From Fratercula arctica (lineage: Eukaryota; Chordata; Aves; Charadriiformes; Alcidae), in the NCBI GenBank assembly GCA_947846985.1, contig CANTUZ010000004.1, forward strand, positions 3,524,927 through 3,588,926: DNA of 64,000 nt. The letters run 5' to 3'. The number at the start of each line of letters is the position of its first letter. Positions within the stretch are counted from its first letter, which is position 1. A program made the position numbers and the translations under genes. The notes beneath the pieces were generated by a model that worked only from the letters and a program-made list of their open reading frames with translations, was not told where the DNA came from and did no database searches. This document shows, piece by piece, positions 13,101 through 24,888 of the stretch.

Positions 13101-16100
13101 GCCAGCACAGTCATCCTTCAGCACTGTCGGGGGTCACCCTTTGAGTTAACAAGTGATAAGTTCCATCTAGCTATCTTATTAAATAAAAAGGAAAAAAAAA
13201 AAAAAAAGAAAAGAGGGAGGTGCCGGAGTCACCTGATGAACATTTTCAATGGATGCTGCCAGCTTTTAGCTGTGGGTTATCTCGGTGAAGGCATTTCTTT
13301 TAAAAAGAACCTTTTCTTTTAAAAACAGCTTAAAACCGTCAGTTTATTTGGCGGTGCGTGTTTTGTCCTGATACGCGTGCGCTCCCAAGAAAACCCACAA
13401 TCTAGAGCTGAAGGCAGCGGTGGTGCCCACATACTCCTCCCCGCAGCAGCAAACTGCAGTTTAACCTGTCGCTTTTCTCACCTCTTTTCTGCTCTTGGGA
13501 GACACCCTCTAAAGTAGGGATAACCTCCTTAAACGTGCTGATCCCTTTTTAGACAACCCACAGCCTCACGAGGTTTCAGGAGCAGCCCACCGTTTCTGAA
13601 AGCTTCTTGCTGTTTCCGAGGTGATCCAAGAACGGGAAGGGACTGCAACTCCAAACCTGGCAAAGATGCAGTCGCTTTTGCTGGCTAAGCTATAAAGGAG
13701 AAGATGTCCCCCCCCAAAGCACCCCAAAAGAGGAACAGAAAGTTAGAAGAGCAAGCTCTTGAGACGTGAGCCAAGAGGTAAGAGTGAAGACCAAGCCACA
13801 GCTTGGACTTTGCAGGCTGTTTTGGAGAGCACGGTGGCTCTCTGGGGTGGACTGGTCTACCACCCTTCTTGTTTGTCTCCAAATCTCATCCAAACAGGCT
13901 CTGAAGGACCCTCCTGCAGAGAGAAGCAGCCTTCTCAGCTCCTCTGTGCCACAGGAGGAGACAGAGAAAGCACCAACTGGAAGATCCTCCCCATTTCCTC
14001 ACCTTCTCGGGCTCTCCACAAAGTGAAGTTCATCCTCCTCCTCCTTCGTACTGCAGCCCTCGAGCTGTTGGAATAAGCCCTAGAGCTGCTCTCTCTGGTT
14101 GTTCAAAACCTATGCGGACCTCTTCCTCTCCATGAGGCTGAACGTGCAAAAGAGAACAAGCAAAAGGCTAAGACCTGAGTATTTTTCACTTGCCTCAGCC
14201 TAAACACCGGCCTCCTCCAGGCTTTCAGTCTTCCAAGAGCTTCCCACCTTTCCAGCCAAGCAATTTGTTTTCTAGAAGAAAATTCGGTAGTTTCGTGCTT
14301 GCAATAGCTGGAGTCCTCTTTCACTAATGAAGGAATTTTCTCCCTCTCCCTTGAATTTCATATGAAACTAAGAAGAGAGTTGTAATATCGGGAAAGGGGA
14401 GATCAGAACGGAGTGTTCCTCTGGATAAGGTTTCTTGCAATTTGAAGCTGCTAGTGGAAGACTGGCTGGAAGGTAAACTGATTTGGGCTAAAAAAGCTGG
14501 TGCTGTTAAACTATGTTAGCAATTCTTTAGTAGATGGTCGAAAATAGCATTTCCATGACCTCTGACCTCTAGGAAAGATAACGATATTTTTGATCTTAGA
14601 TTGAAGGTGCAGTTCGTGCTGGAAGAAACTTGCATTCTTTAGAAACCATCTCAGGATGGCTTTTACTGTCAAAAACATTGCATGGGAACTTAAAGAAAAC
14701 AAAGCTAAAACAATACCAGACGAGCGGTTGCAGAGTGTTGTCACCAACCACTCTGAATTCGGGTTATGTACGAGTCGAAATCCACCTTTCTGCCTTCATG
14801 GCGACGCAAAATTTCCGATAAACACCTGTGTACCGCGAGAAGGGGTTGCGATTAGACGAGCAAGGAGCTGCTGTATTTGCAGCATCCCACTTTGCACCTA
14901 GGCTCGATCCACTGACCGTAGAGGTGTCGTCCTCCCCCCCAAGCGAAAGCGGTCCCCTCCGATCTTCCCGTGTTGTGTTTGGATGCTGTGGCGCACCTAC
15001 AAGGTGGTAGATGCTGAGGTGGGTGTTGAGTTGGAGAGGTGCCTTTCGAGGGCAGTACTTGGTGCCCAGCTGTTGTCTAGGATACTGTGGCTTTTTGTAC
15101 AGCGGAAAAAATAATTATTTCTGGTTGAATTTCAAGTTAGGGGACAGTTTTCTGCCAAGCTATTCCCCCCCACACCATTTCAACTGCATGTTATTCTCTT
15201 TTTCTTTCCACTGGTCCTATTATGCACCGCTCAACAGCTGCTGCATTTAATCCCAGAAGCTGTAGTTGGTAGCGAGCAAAGTGATCTCCATATAACCTCT
15301 ATCTTACTCCTAAGTGTGCATTATGAAGCTTAACCGACGGTAATAAAATGTTTTGCTTTCAACACGCGGTCCCTGTGGTCCAATGTTCCCGTCTTCAGGC
15401 ACCGTCATTACAGCAGGGTGAAGGATTGGAGTTATTCCGCCACCCCCCAGGAACGTGTCTCGTAATGCTGGACGCAGGCATCATCGACATCTAGCAACGC
15501 GTGCAGATACCCAGCGAGGAGAGATGGAGAACACCGAGGAGAGCCCTTTTCTACAGTAGCGAGTTGGTGGTGGTGGCATCCCCAGGTAGAAGCAGCGGCT
15601 GTGTTCACGAGGTCCTCGTGAATAAACTTGTCGTGTACCCGTTGCTCCCCTGGGCGCGTTTGCTCTTTGACGAAGACTGTATCTTGGTGGTCAAGGAGAA
15701 ACTGCTGCAACGGGAGGACTTGGTGCCTTGTGTGGCTGTGACCCAAAGGTGCAGGTTCACACCTCCATCAGATGGTCTCGCGGTGCAACCTTGTGCAAGG
15801 GCCTCTTCAGAGGCTACGGTGGTGCCAGGAGGAACAGAAACAGATTGCATGCCCCCCTACTTGGGGGTTCTTTCATCCCTTTCACAACGACTCTCCAAGT
15901 TCATGGGTTTGTACGTTGGGTTTTTTCTTTCCTGCATACAAAAAAGAACATTTTTATGTCATCCTGCACGATGGGTATTTTTGTGCTGGGGGGGGGGGAA
16001 AGATGCTTCTCATCCACGTTTAATGCAGAAAGTCTGCATTTTGGAATTTAATTTTGGTGTTTCATTGGTGCTTTTATTGAAAGCATCTTTCCACATATCG

Positions 16101-16150
16101 ATAATTTAAAGGTCGTATGATTTTCCTTCTCTAAACCGAAAGGGTGAATT
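10103..16150. other. intergenic DNA without supported genes
   Basis: No exon with convincing flanking splice sites or recognisable protein was found. Notable items are a C10 run at 11426-11435, an A-rich run near 13190-13207 and a region at 15430-15850 that is open on both strands. The open frames carry no domain I recognise. Confidence 0.4.
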
Positions 16151-16366
16151 TTAAAGCAGGGATCTCCAAGCATCAACGATGGGTTGCGTTCGCCCTACAG
16201 ATGGTATTTGTTGAACGGGACGCGGTTTTCCACACTTTAAGTTTATAGCGTTTAGTTTCAAAGCGGAATTTCCCAGGCAGAGCACCCCCAGAAGGATAGC
16301 AGTACCTATCAGAATATATAGCTTTTTCAGGCAACGATAACACGACCTTTTTCTGGAGATTGCCAT
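16151..16366 (-). CDS. candidate 71-aa single-pass membrane protein
   Basis: This is an unrecognised minus-strand ORF. From the ATG at 16366, which has A at -3 and G at +4, it encodes 71 residues. A basic, Cys-containing N-terminus (MAISRKRSCYRCLKK) is followed by one hydrophobic segment at about residues 16-34 (YILIGTAILLGVLCLG) and a polar tail. That layout would fit a type II signal-anchor micro-protein or the N-terminus of a Golgi-type enzyme. The frame extends upstream without a stop to another ATG at 16564, giving 137 residues. No splice donor or poly(A) context was established, and chance ORFs of this size do occur in 27 kb of non-coding DNA, so this is only a candidate. Confidence 0.15.
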   Translation of the reverse strand: MAISRKRSCYRCLKKLYILIGTAILLGVLCLGNSALKLNAINLKCGKPRPVQQIPSVGRTQPIVDAWRSLL

Positions 16367-17756
16367 TTTGTAAATAAGCTGCTTCTTGAGCAGCACAGCT
16401 AGAACTACAAAAGATGGATGATTATTTCTTCCCGGAATCGGTTTTCTGCTGCGGGATCTGTTTTTTGTTGCGATAATTAGCACAGAATTAAAAATGGCCC
16501 TGCATCTTCGGTTCACGTTACGCCTCCGATACTGAGTGATCTGGAATCGCATTTTACTGGGCAATCACTTTATTCGCCACTGAAAATCAACATTTAATTG
16601 TAGCACACAGATATCTGCAGGCTTCAACGCAGCAAAAGCCTCCGCCTCCAAAAATAAAATGTTGCTTCTAATAAAATTTCCCATCAGTTGGTTTTTTTGG
16701 AGACTGGAAAAGTTGCCAAGAATATTTAGGTGAAAATCTAGCGTGCCGGCTGAAGCAGGATTTTACAAATGCCTTCAAAATCCAGAGCTGAGGCTGAAGG
16801 TGAGGTCACGGGCTTAGCACTCAGCCTTTTCTCCCAGAAAACCTGTAATTACTTTTCTTTTTTAAAAATTTAACAGGGTTGCCAGTCCAGGCGGAGGCAA
16901 AATTGCGAGGAGTCTCAGACGTGGCCAACGGTGTGTCCTTAGGACACAAACTAAAGCCGCAAAAACACAATGGGATGTGAAAACTTCCTTGTGAGAGCAG
17001 TGCAGGAAATTACTGTGCCATTTGACGCAGTGTCCTAGCATCAGATTTATGATCCACTTCCAAATCATCTGCCAAAAATCCTTACAATCGGAAGACAGGA
17101 AAGAACATGTTACAAAAACACCTGGAAAACGAGCAATTTCGGTACGGGAGTTTTGACGCTGGTAAGTTTTCTGTACATACAATATTTAGGACCCAGCGTT
17201 TGGGTCAACGTTGAGACCTCAACTGCCTCAGCATTGAGGTCAATGGCACTTCAACCCAATGTTATCCCAGCGCTTCCATGTAAGAAATGGTGATAGATGC
17301 CATTGCACGATCAAGCTGGAATATGGTCCTGGAAGATGCTTCTTTGCTCAACGATTGCTTTTAATCCCACGAAACTCCACCATCATTTACAATAAAGCTG
17401 TGGCGTGCAAGATAGCACACTCCTGCCCAGTAGCACTCGTGCTCCGTCACTGATGGACTTGCTCCTCGCTGGGTGGCAGGGTGGTGGCCACGGACACGCG
17501 CTCGTGTGCTTGCCCCAGACCTTGCTGGCTTTGCCAACAAGACTGGATATATCATTTCAGCAATTTTCTTGGCTGGATTGTGGACTGAGATAGTTGCGTT
17601 CCCCCCGTTTCCCCCACCTCGATCACCGCCCATCTTGCACCACCCTTCTCCAGCTCTCATGTCTTTTCCAGGCTCCTTTCTTTCCAGTTGTGTGTCTGCA
17701 AAGGTGGGTCTACATCCGTAGTCCCAGGATGCACGACCTTGCTTTTTTGCTCATTT

Positions 17757-17945
17757 GAATCATAGAATCATAGAATGGTTGGGATTGGAAGGGACCTTAA
17801 AGATCATCCAGTTCCAACCCCCTGCCCTGGGCAGGGACACCTCCCACCAGACCAGGTTGCTCAAAGCCTCATCCAGCCTGGCCTTGAACACCTCCAGGGA
17901 TGGGGCAGCCACAACCTCCCTGGGCAACCTGTTCCAATAAACAAA
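17757..17945 (-). mobile_element. CR1 retroposon fragment (3' end)
   Basis: The plus strand begins with the reverse complement of the CR1 tail (ATAGAATCATAGAATGG), followed by TTGGGATTGGAAGGGACC and the usual downstream consensus (TCCAACCCCCTGCCCTGGGC, then CCTGGCCTTGAACACCTCCA). The element therefore lies on the minus strand and is 5'-truncated, as is typical for CR1. CR1 is the dominant LINE of birds and other sauropsids, which supports an avian origin. Confidence 0.95.
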
Positions 17946-20900
17946 AAATACAGGTCTTTGTAGCAGAAGTGGAAATAAGTGACCTGGATTTGTAACTCTT
18001 TTTTCCCCTGGATTTGTAACTCTTTTTTTCCCCCCCCGGGATGTTACTGTTCTCTGCTTCTGAAAAACCATCTCCCTGGTGCTTGGCTCTCTGGTTCGGA
18101 AAACATCTGCAGCTGTACCCGAAGCCTACCCAACGGACCCTGCCAACTCCAGCAAGGCCAGTACTTTTGTTTTAAAAAGAGCTTTCTCCATAAAAAACCA
18201 CATTTGTACCCAGTTCGGAGGCACGAGATGCTGGACACCCAGGTGTTGCCTTGTCCACCACTTGGGAGAGTTGACAGTGATGGATGCGGGGCTGGGGAGC
18301 CACTTGCACTACTCAGTGACCTTTTTTTTTGGGGGTGCCTACTCAAACATAGTGTGAATTGAAGGTCTGGCTGCCCCTTTTTCATTTGCCGTTTTGGGAG
18401 AAAACACCCTGTTTTCGCAAGCGTGGAGCTCCCGAGGTAAAGGGGACGGAAGGGCGCTGCTGGAGCATGTCCCACTTTGCGAGGAGCCGCTTCCAGCCCA
18501 GGGTGAGAAGTGGGACCAAGGTGGACCGTAGCGGGGAGATTCCTGCACCCTGTTTCCAGCCAGCAGAGTCCTTGCTTTCCCAGCAGGAGCATAAAGGTAG
18601 GGTTGGGCTTGCAGCTTGACACGAGGGAACAAAAAAAGCAGCTGTCAGCAGCTGGAATAGGCGATGGGACAGTCGGTGGGATGCGCGTGTTTAAAGAGAG
18701 AAAGGGGAAGTGCCTGAGGTCCCTCGGGATCAGTCCTCCTTTTCCATCCTCTTCCCAGAAGCGTGCTGATCCACAGTCCTTCTCCGGAGCGTTTTCCTTC
18801 ATGAAAATGAAGATGGGACATTAGGAACATCAGCGTTTACCAGACTGCCTTCATCGTCTTGTTCTTGCGTTAATTGTCCTTCGACTGGTAGGGTGGTTAA
18901 GAGAAAAAAGCCAGCTTAATGCATAGTCAGAAAGCTAAAAAAATAATAATAAAAAAAGAAAAACAAAAAGGCAAACCACAGATAAATAGGTAAATAGGCT
19001 AACTGTAAGATAGCGTGTAAAAGGAGGCGGTCTGCGGTGCGACTCCTCCGTAAAGTGCATGACAAAGCGTTGGCGAAGCTTGTTGCAGGCACTGTGCAGG
19101 CTTTCCAGGGTTGCTTTTGCTAGACTTTTGAATATCATAGTTGCAAAGACTCGTAAATGTTCCGAGAGGCTCTTGGTTTTGGGGTGGGTTTTGGTTTTGT
19201 TTTGGGGGGCTTTTTTTGGTTTGTGTTTTTTTTCTCGTAAGCTGTGACCGCTTGCTTTCCGAATGGGTTTGTAGTGATGGAGTTGACGGAGCTGTTCTTT
19301 ATCGTAACCTAAAAGGTGTCAAAGTCGTTCGCTCGTCCGTGTTCACAAGCTGAGCCGTAGCATTATGCATCTCTCCGCGGTGGTGTGAGTTGAAGCACTT
19401 TTGGTGTGGCATGTGCAGTTGCAGTGCTGTCTCTTCTTAATTTCCCCCTCCTGCCCAGCAACCCCCCCCCGACCAAGGCGTTCTACCCGTGTTTCGGACA
19501 CTGAACCAAACCCACTTTGAAACTAGCACTTTACGTACTAGTAGTCACTTTGCTTCTGACTATATCGAGCACTGCACTTTTGTAAGTACTATTAGCACTG
19601 AGTTTTGAACTGTTTATTTCCCCCAGTCTCTATTTAGCCTCTTAGGCACGGTGTTAATTATGTAGAGGCCATCAGAAGATAATTTCGAGGTGACCACTGC
19701 CTGGTGCCTGACTTCCATTACGTATCCGTTAGCGGTTTTGTAAATTAGGGAACTTAACCCATCCAAGCTTATTTTAACACAACAGAACCAACACCCAAAT
19801 CACTGACGCCCAGGCAGACGTGGTGGTTGTAAACTTTGAGGTCACCATTGAGGAGACCCAAGCGCGGGGCTTTTAAAAACACCAAAGATACAGGAGAAGT
19901 CTCAAAAAGGCATCGGGATGGTGCAAGATCGTCTAATTGACACTTGGAGTTGAGCGGACCGCAGGACGCGAAGCAGACCCAGAGGGAGAAACGTGGGGCA
20001 GACGCTCTATTTTTTGGTAGGAGACCCCGGTCTGTGTCAGCAGGGTGAGTCCATGGGACAGCCAAGTTAAAAACCACTCTGAGATGCTGGTGTCAATAAA
20101 GACTGCGCTCAAGCCATTGCAATAAAAGCCATCATTGTGCCTGTACTGAGCGTGCTGTTGAGATTGATCGTGGGCTTAAACAAAAAAAAAAAGGTATTTT
20201 TAAGTAAGGCTCGCAGGTGATTTAGAAGATGGGGCATAATAACCACGGGGTTTGCCATTGAATTTTTGGAAAGCGGTGTTAGGAGTTGATCGGGCCTCCT
20301 GTTAGGAGGCAATTCAGATGTGTATCGCTATTCTTGTTCAATTCCTGTGGTATTTCAGTACGGATGGTCGGGGACCAGAGCTCCCTTGCCAGCAAGAAAT
20401 CGGTAGGGTAGAGTTTGTAGTAAACATAGTTGTAAATCTTTAGGATTTTAAATGGGATGATGATCTCTGGGATGCAGGATAATCCGGGTTTTGGTGTCCC
20501 AAACCATCCACTCTCAACCCACTGATGGTGTTTTGCTTCTTTCAAAGCCCTCATGGGTTTTCCGTAGCAGCAAATAAATCAGTGGTCATGAGAGTGCTGC
20601 GTTTCCTTCAGGCTGGGGTACCTGCCCAGGGGACTCCTGCTCGTCCTCCTTGACGAGCCAATAATCGATCCAAGTCCTTCTCTGGCAACACTCCTTGATG
20701 GGAGTTTCTCCCCGGTGACGCTTGATGGATAAACGCTGCCGTTTCAGCATGATCAATTTGAACGGAGAGAAGTGAATTAGGTCTTCTCCTTCACTGCTAG
20801 CACAGGGACATGGTGGAAATCGCCTTCAGCAACCAAAAATATGGGTGTGTTGGGGTTGCTTGTTGCAGCAGATGAAGGATTTTTCCCCACCAGCTCCAGT

Positions 20901-23336
20901 CGCGGTGGCTGGTTTTGCCTGGGTTCAATTCAAGCTTCCTTCTTCAATAGACCTTCATGAGTTTGAGTATTTGGTGGGAATTAAAGGTGGTTAAAAACCG
21001 CAAGCCTTGAGCAGCCCAAAGTGTTACGCTTTTACATCCTCTATAGTTGCATTTAAAAATGGAAATGTAGTAGAATCCAGATTTTTTTTCCTTTTTTTTT
21101 TTTTTTCTTTCTCCCCCCAGCCAAATTAACCCTGCAAATTTAGCTTTAAAGAAATAGCACCTGGCGATGTTGCTGCTATATCTGAGCCCCGACCCCCCCC
21201 CCAAATGATAGCAGCCGAGGGGACAGCCTCTTCAGAAAGCACCTCGGTGACTCGGAGCCTACGTCCTGCTCACTGTCACGAGGATATAGGCGAACCCTTT
21301 GGAAATTTCACTCTCCCGGTGAGCTCACCGGTCTCCTTGAGTCCTTGGAAATTGAGCTCGCGAGAAAGGGGGCACAGGGAACAGGTGTTTTTATTTTTTA
21401 TTTTCCCCCATAGGTGTAGTTTTTTTGCCCCTTGGAGTCGGCATCTCATCCTTTGGGAGGGTAAAAAAAAATATATAAATATATAAATAAGCGTTTTCTC
21501 CTGCACGGCACCCCTGAGGCCCGAACACAAAGCCTAGCACAGCACCTCTTGCTTTGGAAGGACCTTTTAGTCAGAAAAAAGCTCTTGTTAGGGATTTTTA
21601 GTTATTTGGGTTTTAAGATAGCTCATGAGAAGCGCATTGTAATGGCACACAGGCGATGTTTTACCGACCTTTTCTTTTCTCTCCAAGAGAGACTTTTTAA
21701 TTTGCTTCGGTAGTTTAGAGTTCATTTCCTTCAAAGTCTTTTTGGACCCATGCAAATGCCCTTGAAATGAGTCAAGTTTATCAAAACAAATTGTGCATTG
21801 CAGGAAGCAGTCTCAAAAGGCACACACACCCATGCACCTATCCACGTGTTACGTGCATGTGTGTTTGTGTGTGTAAACATAGAGATAAATCTATTATTTC
21901 CCCAACCGTTCCTTTTTTTTTTTTTTTTTTTTTGGTTTGTTTTTTTGGGTTTGTTTCCCCTCCCCTCCACACCCCCCCAGGATATTAACCAAAAGGTGTT
22001 TTAAAGTCATGGCATGAAAACTCCTAAATGTAAATCTGAGTACCTTGTGATGCTAATGAACAGGTTTTTCTGAAAACTTTATGTGATGCTTAATATTTTT
22101 TCTTAGGAAGTTCTGTTTAATGTTAGATCATTGTTCTGGAGGATGTTGGTCCTACTGGCATTAAACTAATGGAAATAAAATGCATGTGTTACAAGTGTAG
22201 AAACGGTGAAGAATTAAGTGTGAACTTACTGTACGATACTGATTCTGTTTTCAAACAATCTGTTTTGCTGTTCAATAGTTGACATATGGAAATGCCAATG
22301 TACTGTAATTTAGCACTTTTCCAATGGACCCTGTTCTCACTACGCCCGAGGGAAGACGTGGGGTTGGCTTGGGGCTGTCTGAACTCAACCTCTGAACCCT
22401 TTCTGCGCGTTTCGGCACCAGAATTGACCCGGGGGAAACTCAAATTTGAGGTTTTCCCATGGGTTCAGCGGCTGGCGCGGGGCAGAGGGGTGGTGGCTCT
22501 CCTATTTCCCTGGCCAAACGGGCACAATTTGGGTGAAAACCTCACTGCGGATGGACTGGCGGCATCCTGGTCCCCCAGCGCATCCCCGCCGGGAGCCAGG
22601 CTTGGGGACAAGTTGTCTGAGCTGAGGTGGGTCGGAGGCGCTTCTGAAAAGCAGCTGAGGCAATCGGCAGACCCTGAAATTAAAAAGGCAGAAAAGGGTT
22701 AAATTACCAGCCACCTCCCTCCATCCCAAAGCCTCCTTTCCTAGTGTTAACAGGGTGCAAAGTGTTACTTGTCATGTACTGTACTGAAAGGGTTAATTGA
22801 TCAGTGACTGTATTGTACTGTATGAAAACTCATGAATTGCCTTGTATTGTTTCTAATGGACTGTACCATGTCCCCCCTCACACCACCGCCACCCCCCCAG
22901 TTCCCAACCTGGCCCCAGGTTTTTTCCAAATGACGCATGTTATCAGTTAGGTCCTCCAAACTCTCTGGTGCTAACTCTTCCGTATCCGATGGTGCTTCTG
23001 GGGATGCTAACTGACGACATGCCGAGCCAGAGCTTGAAGTTCACAACGTCTTTCTTTGTCTGTTTGTATGAAGTCAACACACACACGCTCATGGAAAAAA
23101 AAAAAACAACAACAAACAAACAAACAAACCCACAAAAAAAAGCGTGATAAACTTGAATTTGTTTCAAAGCATCATTGACAATCTAATGTTTTCTATGTCT
23201 GCTTTTATTTTGGGATGGCTTTTCTAGAAAGCAGCACGCCAGCACCTTCGCGCTGGGAGGGGATTTCGTCCCGTTGACACCGCGGCAGCTCCTCCTCCGG
23301 CATCCGAGGTGAGCTGATCCCTCGCTGGCTCTTCAG
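17946..23336. other. non-coding DNA, partly UTR-like
   Basis: No coding exon is supported. The stretch includes a 26-bp duplication at 17982-18033 (CTGGATTTGTAACTC twice), a T-rich run near 21910-21935, a CA/TG imperfect hairpin at 21821-21874 and an A/CAA-rich run at 23096-23130. The blocks 21990-22330 and 22740-22860 read like vertebrate 3'UTR: AT-rich, few CpG, with an AATAAA at about 22174. They may belong to the plus-strand transcript whose end is proposed at 23816-23840. Confidence 0.35.
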
Positions 23337-23465
23337 GCTCGGTCACGGGAGGTCGAGCCATCAGGAGCCAGCAAGGAAGAGGAGGTACAGGTGCCTTCAA
23401 AGATGCCCGACCCTGAAAAGCAGCTGGCATCCCCGGAGGCAGTAGGTGGGTCTCAGAAGGGATGA
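23337..23465 (+). CDS. candidate terminal coding exon, unidentified gene
   Basis: A pyrimidine-rich acceptor (CCCTCGCTGGCTCTTCAG) precedes a 129-nt open segment, phase 0 if read from 23337, that ends in TGA at 23463-23465. The predicted C-terminus is acidic and proline-rich (for example EEEVQVPSKMPDPEKQLASP) with no domain. Two AATAAA hexamers follow at 23705 and 23816, which together give a plausible final exon plus 3'UTR for a plus-strand gene to the left. In mammals the genes on this side of PPP2CB are TEX15 and PURG, and both would run in this direction here, but I cannot match this peptide to either. The exon could also be non-coding. Confidence 0.25.
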   Translation, partial: ARSREVEPSGASKEEEVQVPSKMPDPEKQLASPEAVGGSQKG

Positions 23466-23704
23466 ACCTGCCCCTTGCTTTGTGGCAAGAGTTGGCTTTT
23501 TATGAGAATTGGGAGCAGAAAATCGGAGACGAGGGGGAGTCGGAGCTCCCAAAGGCACCTCCATCTCCTCTGGCATCGCTCATCTCCGCTGGCAGAGGAG
23601 CCGCCTCCTGAGCCTGAGGTTTTGCGGGTGACACACACCTCAGATGGTGTGAACGGACCCCTCCCCTCCCAACCTCCCTCCAACGCGAGCTGCTTTTTGG
23701 ACAA

Positions 23705-23821
23705 AATAAAATCTGACTATATTTTATATGGATTTGAAAACAAAGTCTGATATTTACCCCTGTTCTCAACCGAATTTGCATATTGTTGTTTGCCACGATA
23801 CTTGTTCTGTCTTAAAATAAA
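23705..23821 (+). terminator. paired poly(A) signals
   Basis: There are two AATAAA hexamers, at 23705-23710 and 23816-23821. The second is followed by a GT-rich stretch (TTGTGTAGTC, TGTCTGCTCTG) of the type that promotes cleavage. This is the likely 3' end of a plus-strand transcript at about 23840. Confidence 0.45.
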
Positions 23822-24781
23822 TTTGCTTACTTGTGTAGTCTTAACTGTCTGCTCTGATTCTGATCACCGGATTTATCACCACCCCAAGGTGCCTGCGCGG
23901 CGACTCTCCTTTGGGCGCTTTGCGCGAAGGCGAGAAGGAAATCTGTCTGCCTGGGAGGGGAAATCATTTCAGCTGAGACTCAGGCTATAAATGTTTTTCT
24001 TTCGGGTATCTCGCATTCATCTCCCTGGGGCTTTTCAATGTGACATCCTTTTTTTTTTCCCCCTCAGTCTTTCTTCATCAGACCCTTCTATCCAGTAAGC
24101 GCCCAACAGAGAAACGGCCATGCTTCAGCCCGCTTAATTTAAGAGATTAAATTGTTGCTAACGCGTATCTTGAGGGTAAAAGTCATTTATTTATGGCCAG
24201 GACCTCGCTGAGAGCAACGAGCGGCCGAAAGCTGTGGGCATCAGCATCTTAACACCGGTTTGGTCCTACAGTGAGCGGGGAGTTGGCATCAGTCGCCGGA
24301 GACGTCGCGGCGGAAGGCAGTGCCCTCGAAAGGCTGGAAATCCAATTTGCACATGCGTTTCCAGGGACGTAATTGAATCAAGCCAGCGGGTTCAATAAGA
24401 GGAATAAGCAAATACTCCAGATTTGCCTGCGTTTGGAAACAAAACCTGTTGCAACGCTTGAAGGTTTTGAGGGTTTTAAAACCTATTTTTGGATTAAAAA
24501 CACTGCAGGCTGCTGCAGGAGGGCATTTTATATTCCCTTAAAGACGTATCTGTATCTAAGGGAAACATTTCAGTGGAATCCCTGCGAGGGCTTGGGCTGC
24601 CACCCTTCCTTCCCATCGCTAGCTGTCCCTGTGCATCTGTTATGGCCATGGAGTCCATTTTCAGTGATTTATCCCCCTCCCTAGGCACCATCCCCCCTCT
24701 CTTTGCCTCTTTCCTTCCCTCTGACCTCTCTCCAGCTTTTTTTATCATGGTTTTGTAGATGTTTCCTGCTGCTCCTCACAG

Positions 24782-24888
24782 GACGAGCAGCGCTGCCTGT
24801 GGTGATGGATGCCAGCACGGGAGCAGAGATGAATCCCGTGGGGAGAAGCTGGGCACAAGAAGCCCGGCTCAGTGGAGGGTGCTGTCAG
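24782..24888 (+). other. candidate isolated exon (107 nt)
   Basis: A strong acceptor (TTTCCTGCTGCTCCTCACAG) and a strong donor (CAG|GTACGT) bracket 107 nt on the plus strand. Two frames are open across it and neither gives a recognisable peptide, so it may belong to a long non-coding RNA or an alternative exon. It lies between the proposed end of the left-hand gene and the CR1 block upstream of PPP2CB. Confidence 0.2.

Noticed and set aside
12768..13322. 184-codon plus ORF with a hydrophobic segment
   Set aside because: The frame includes a poly-lysine run made by an A-rich simple repeat, and no splice or promoter context is seen.
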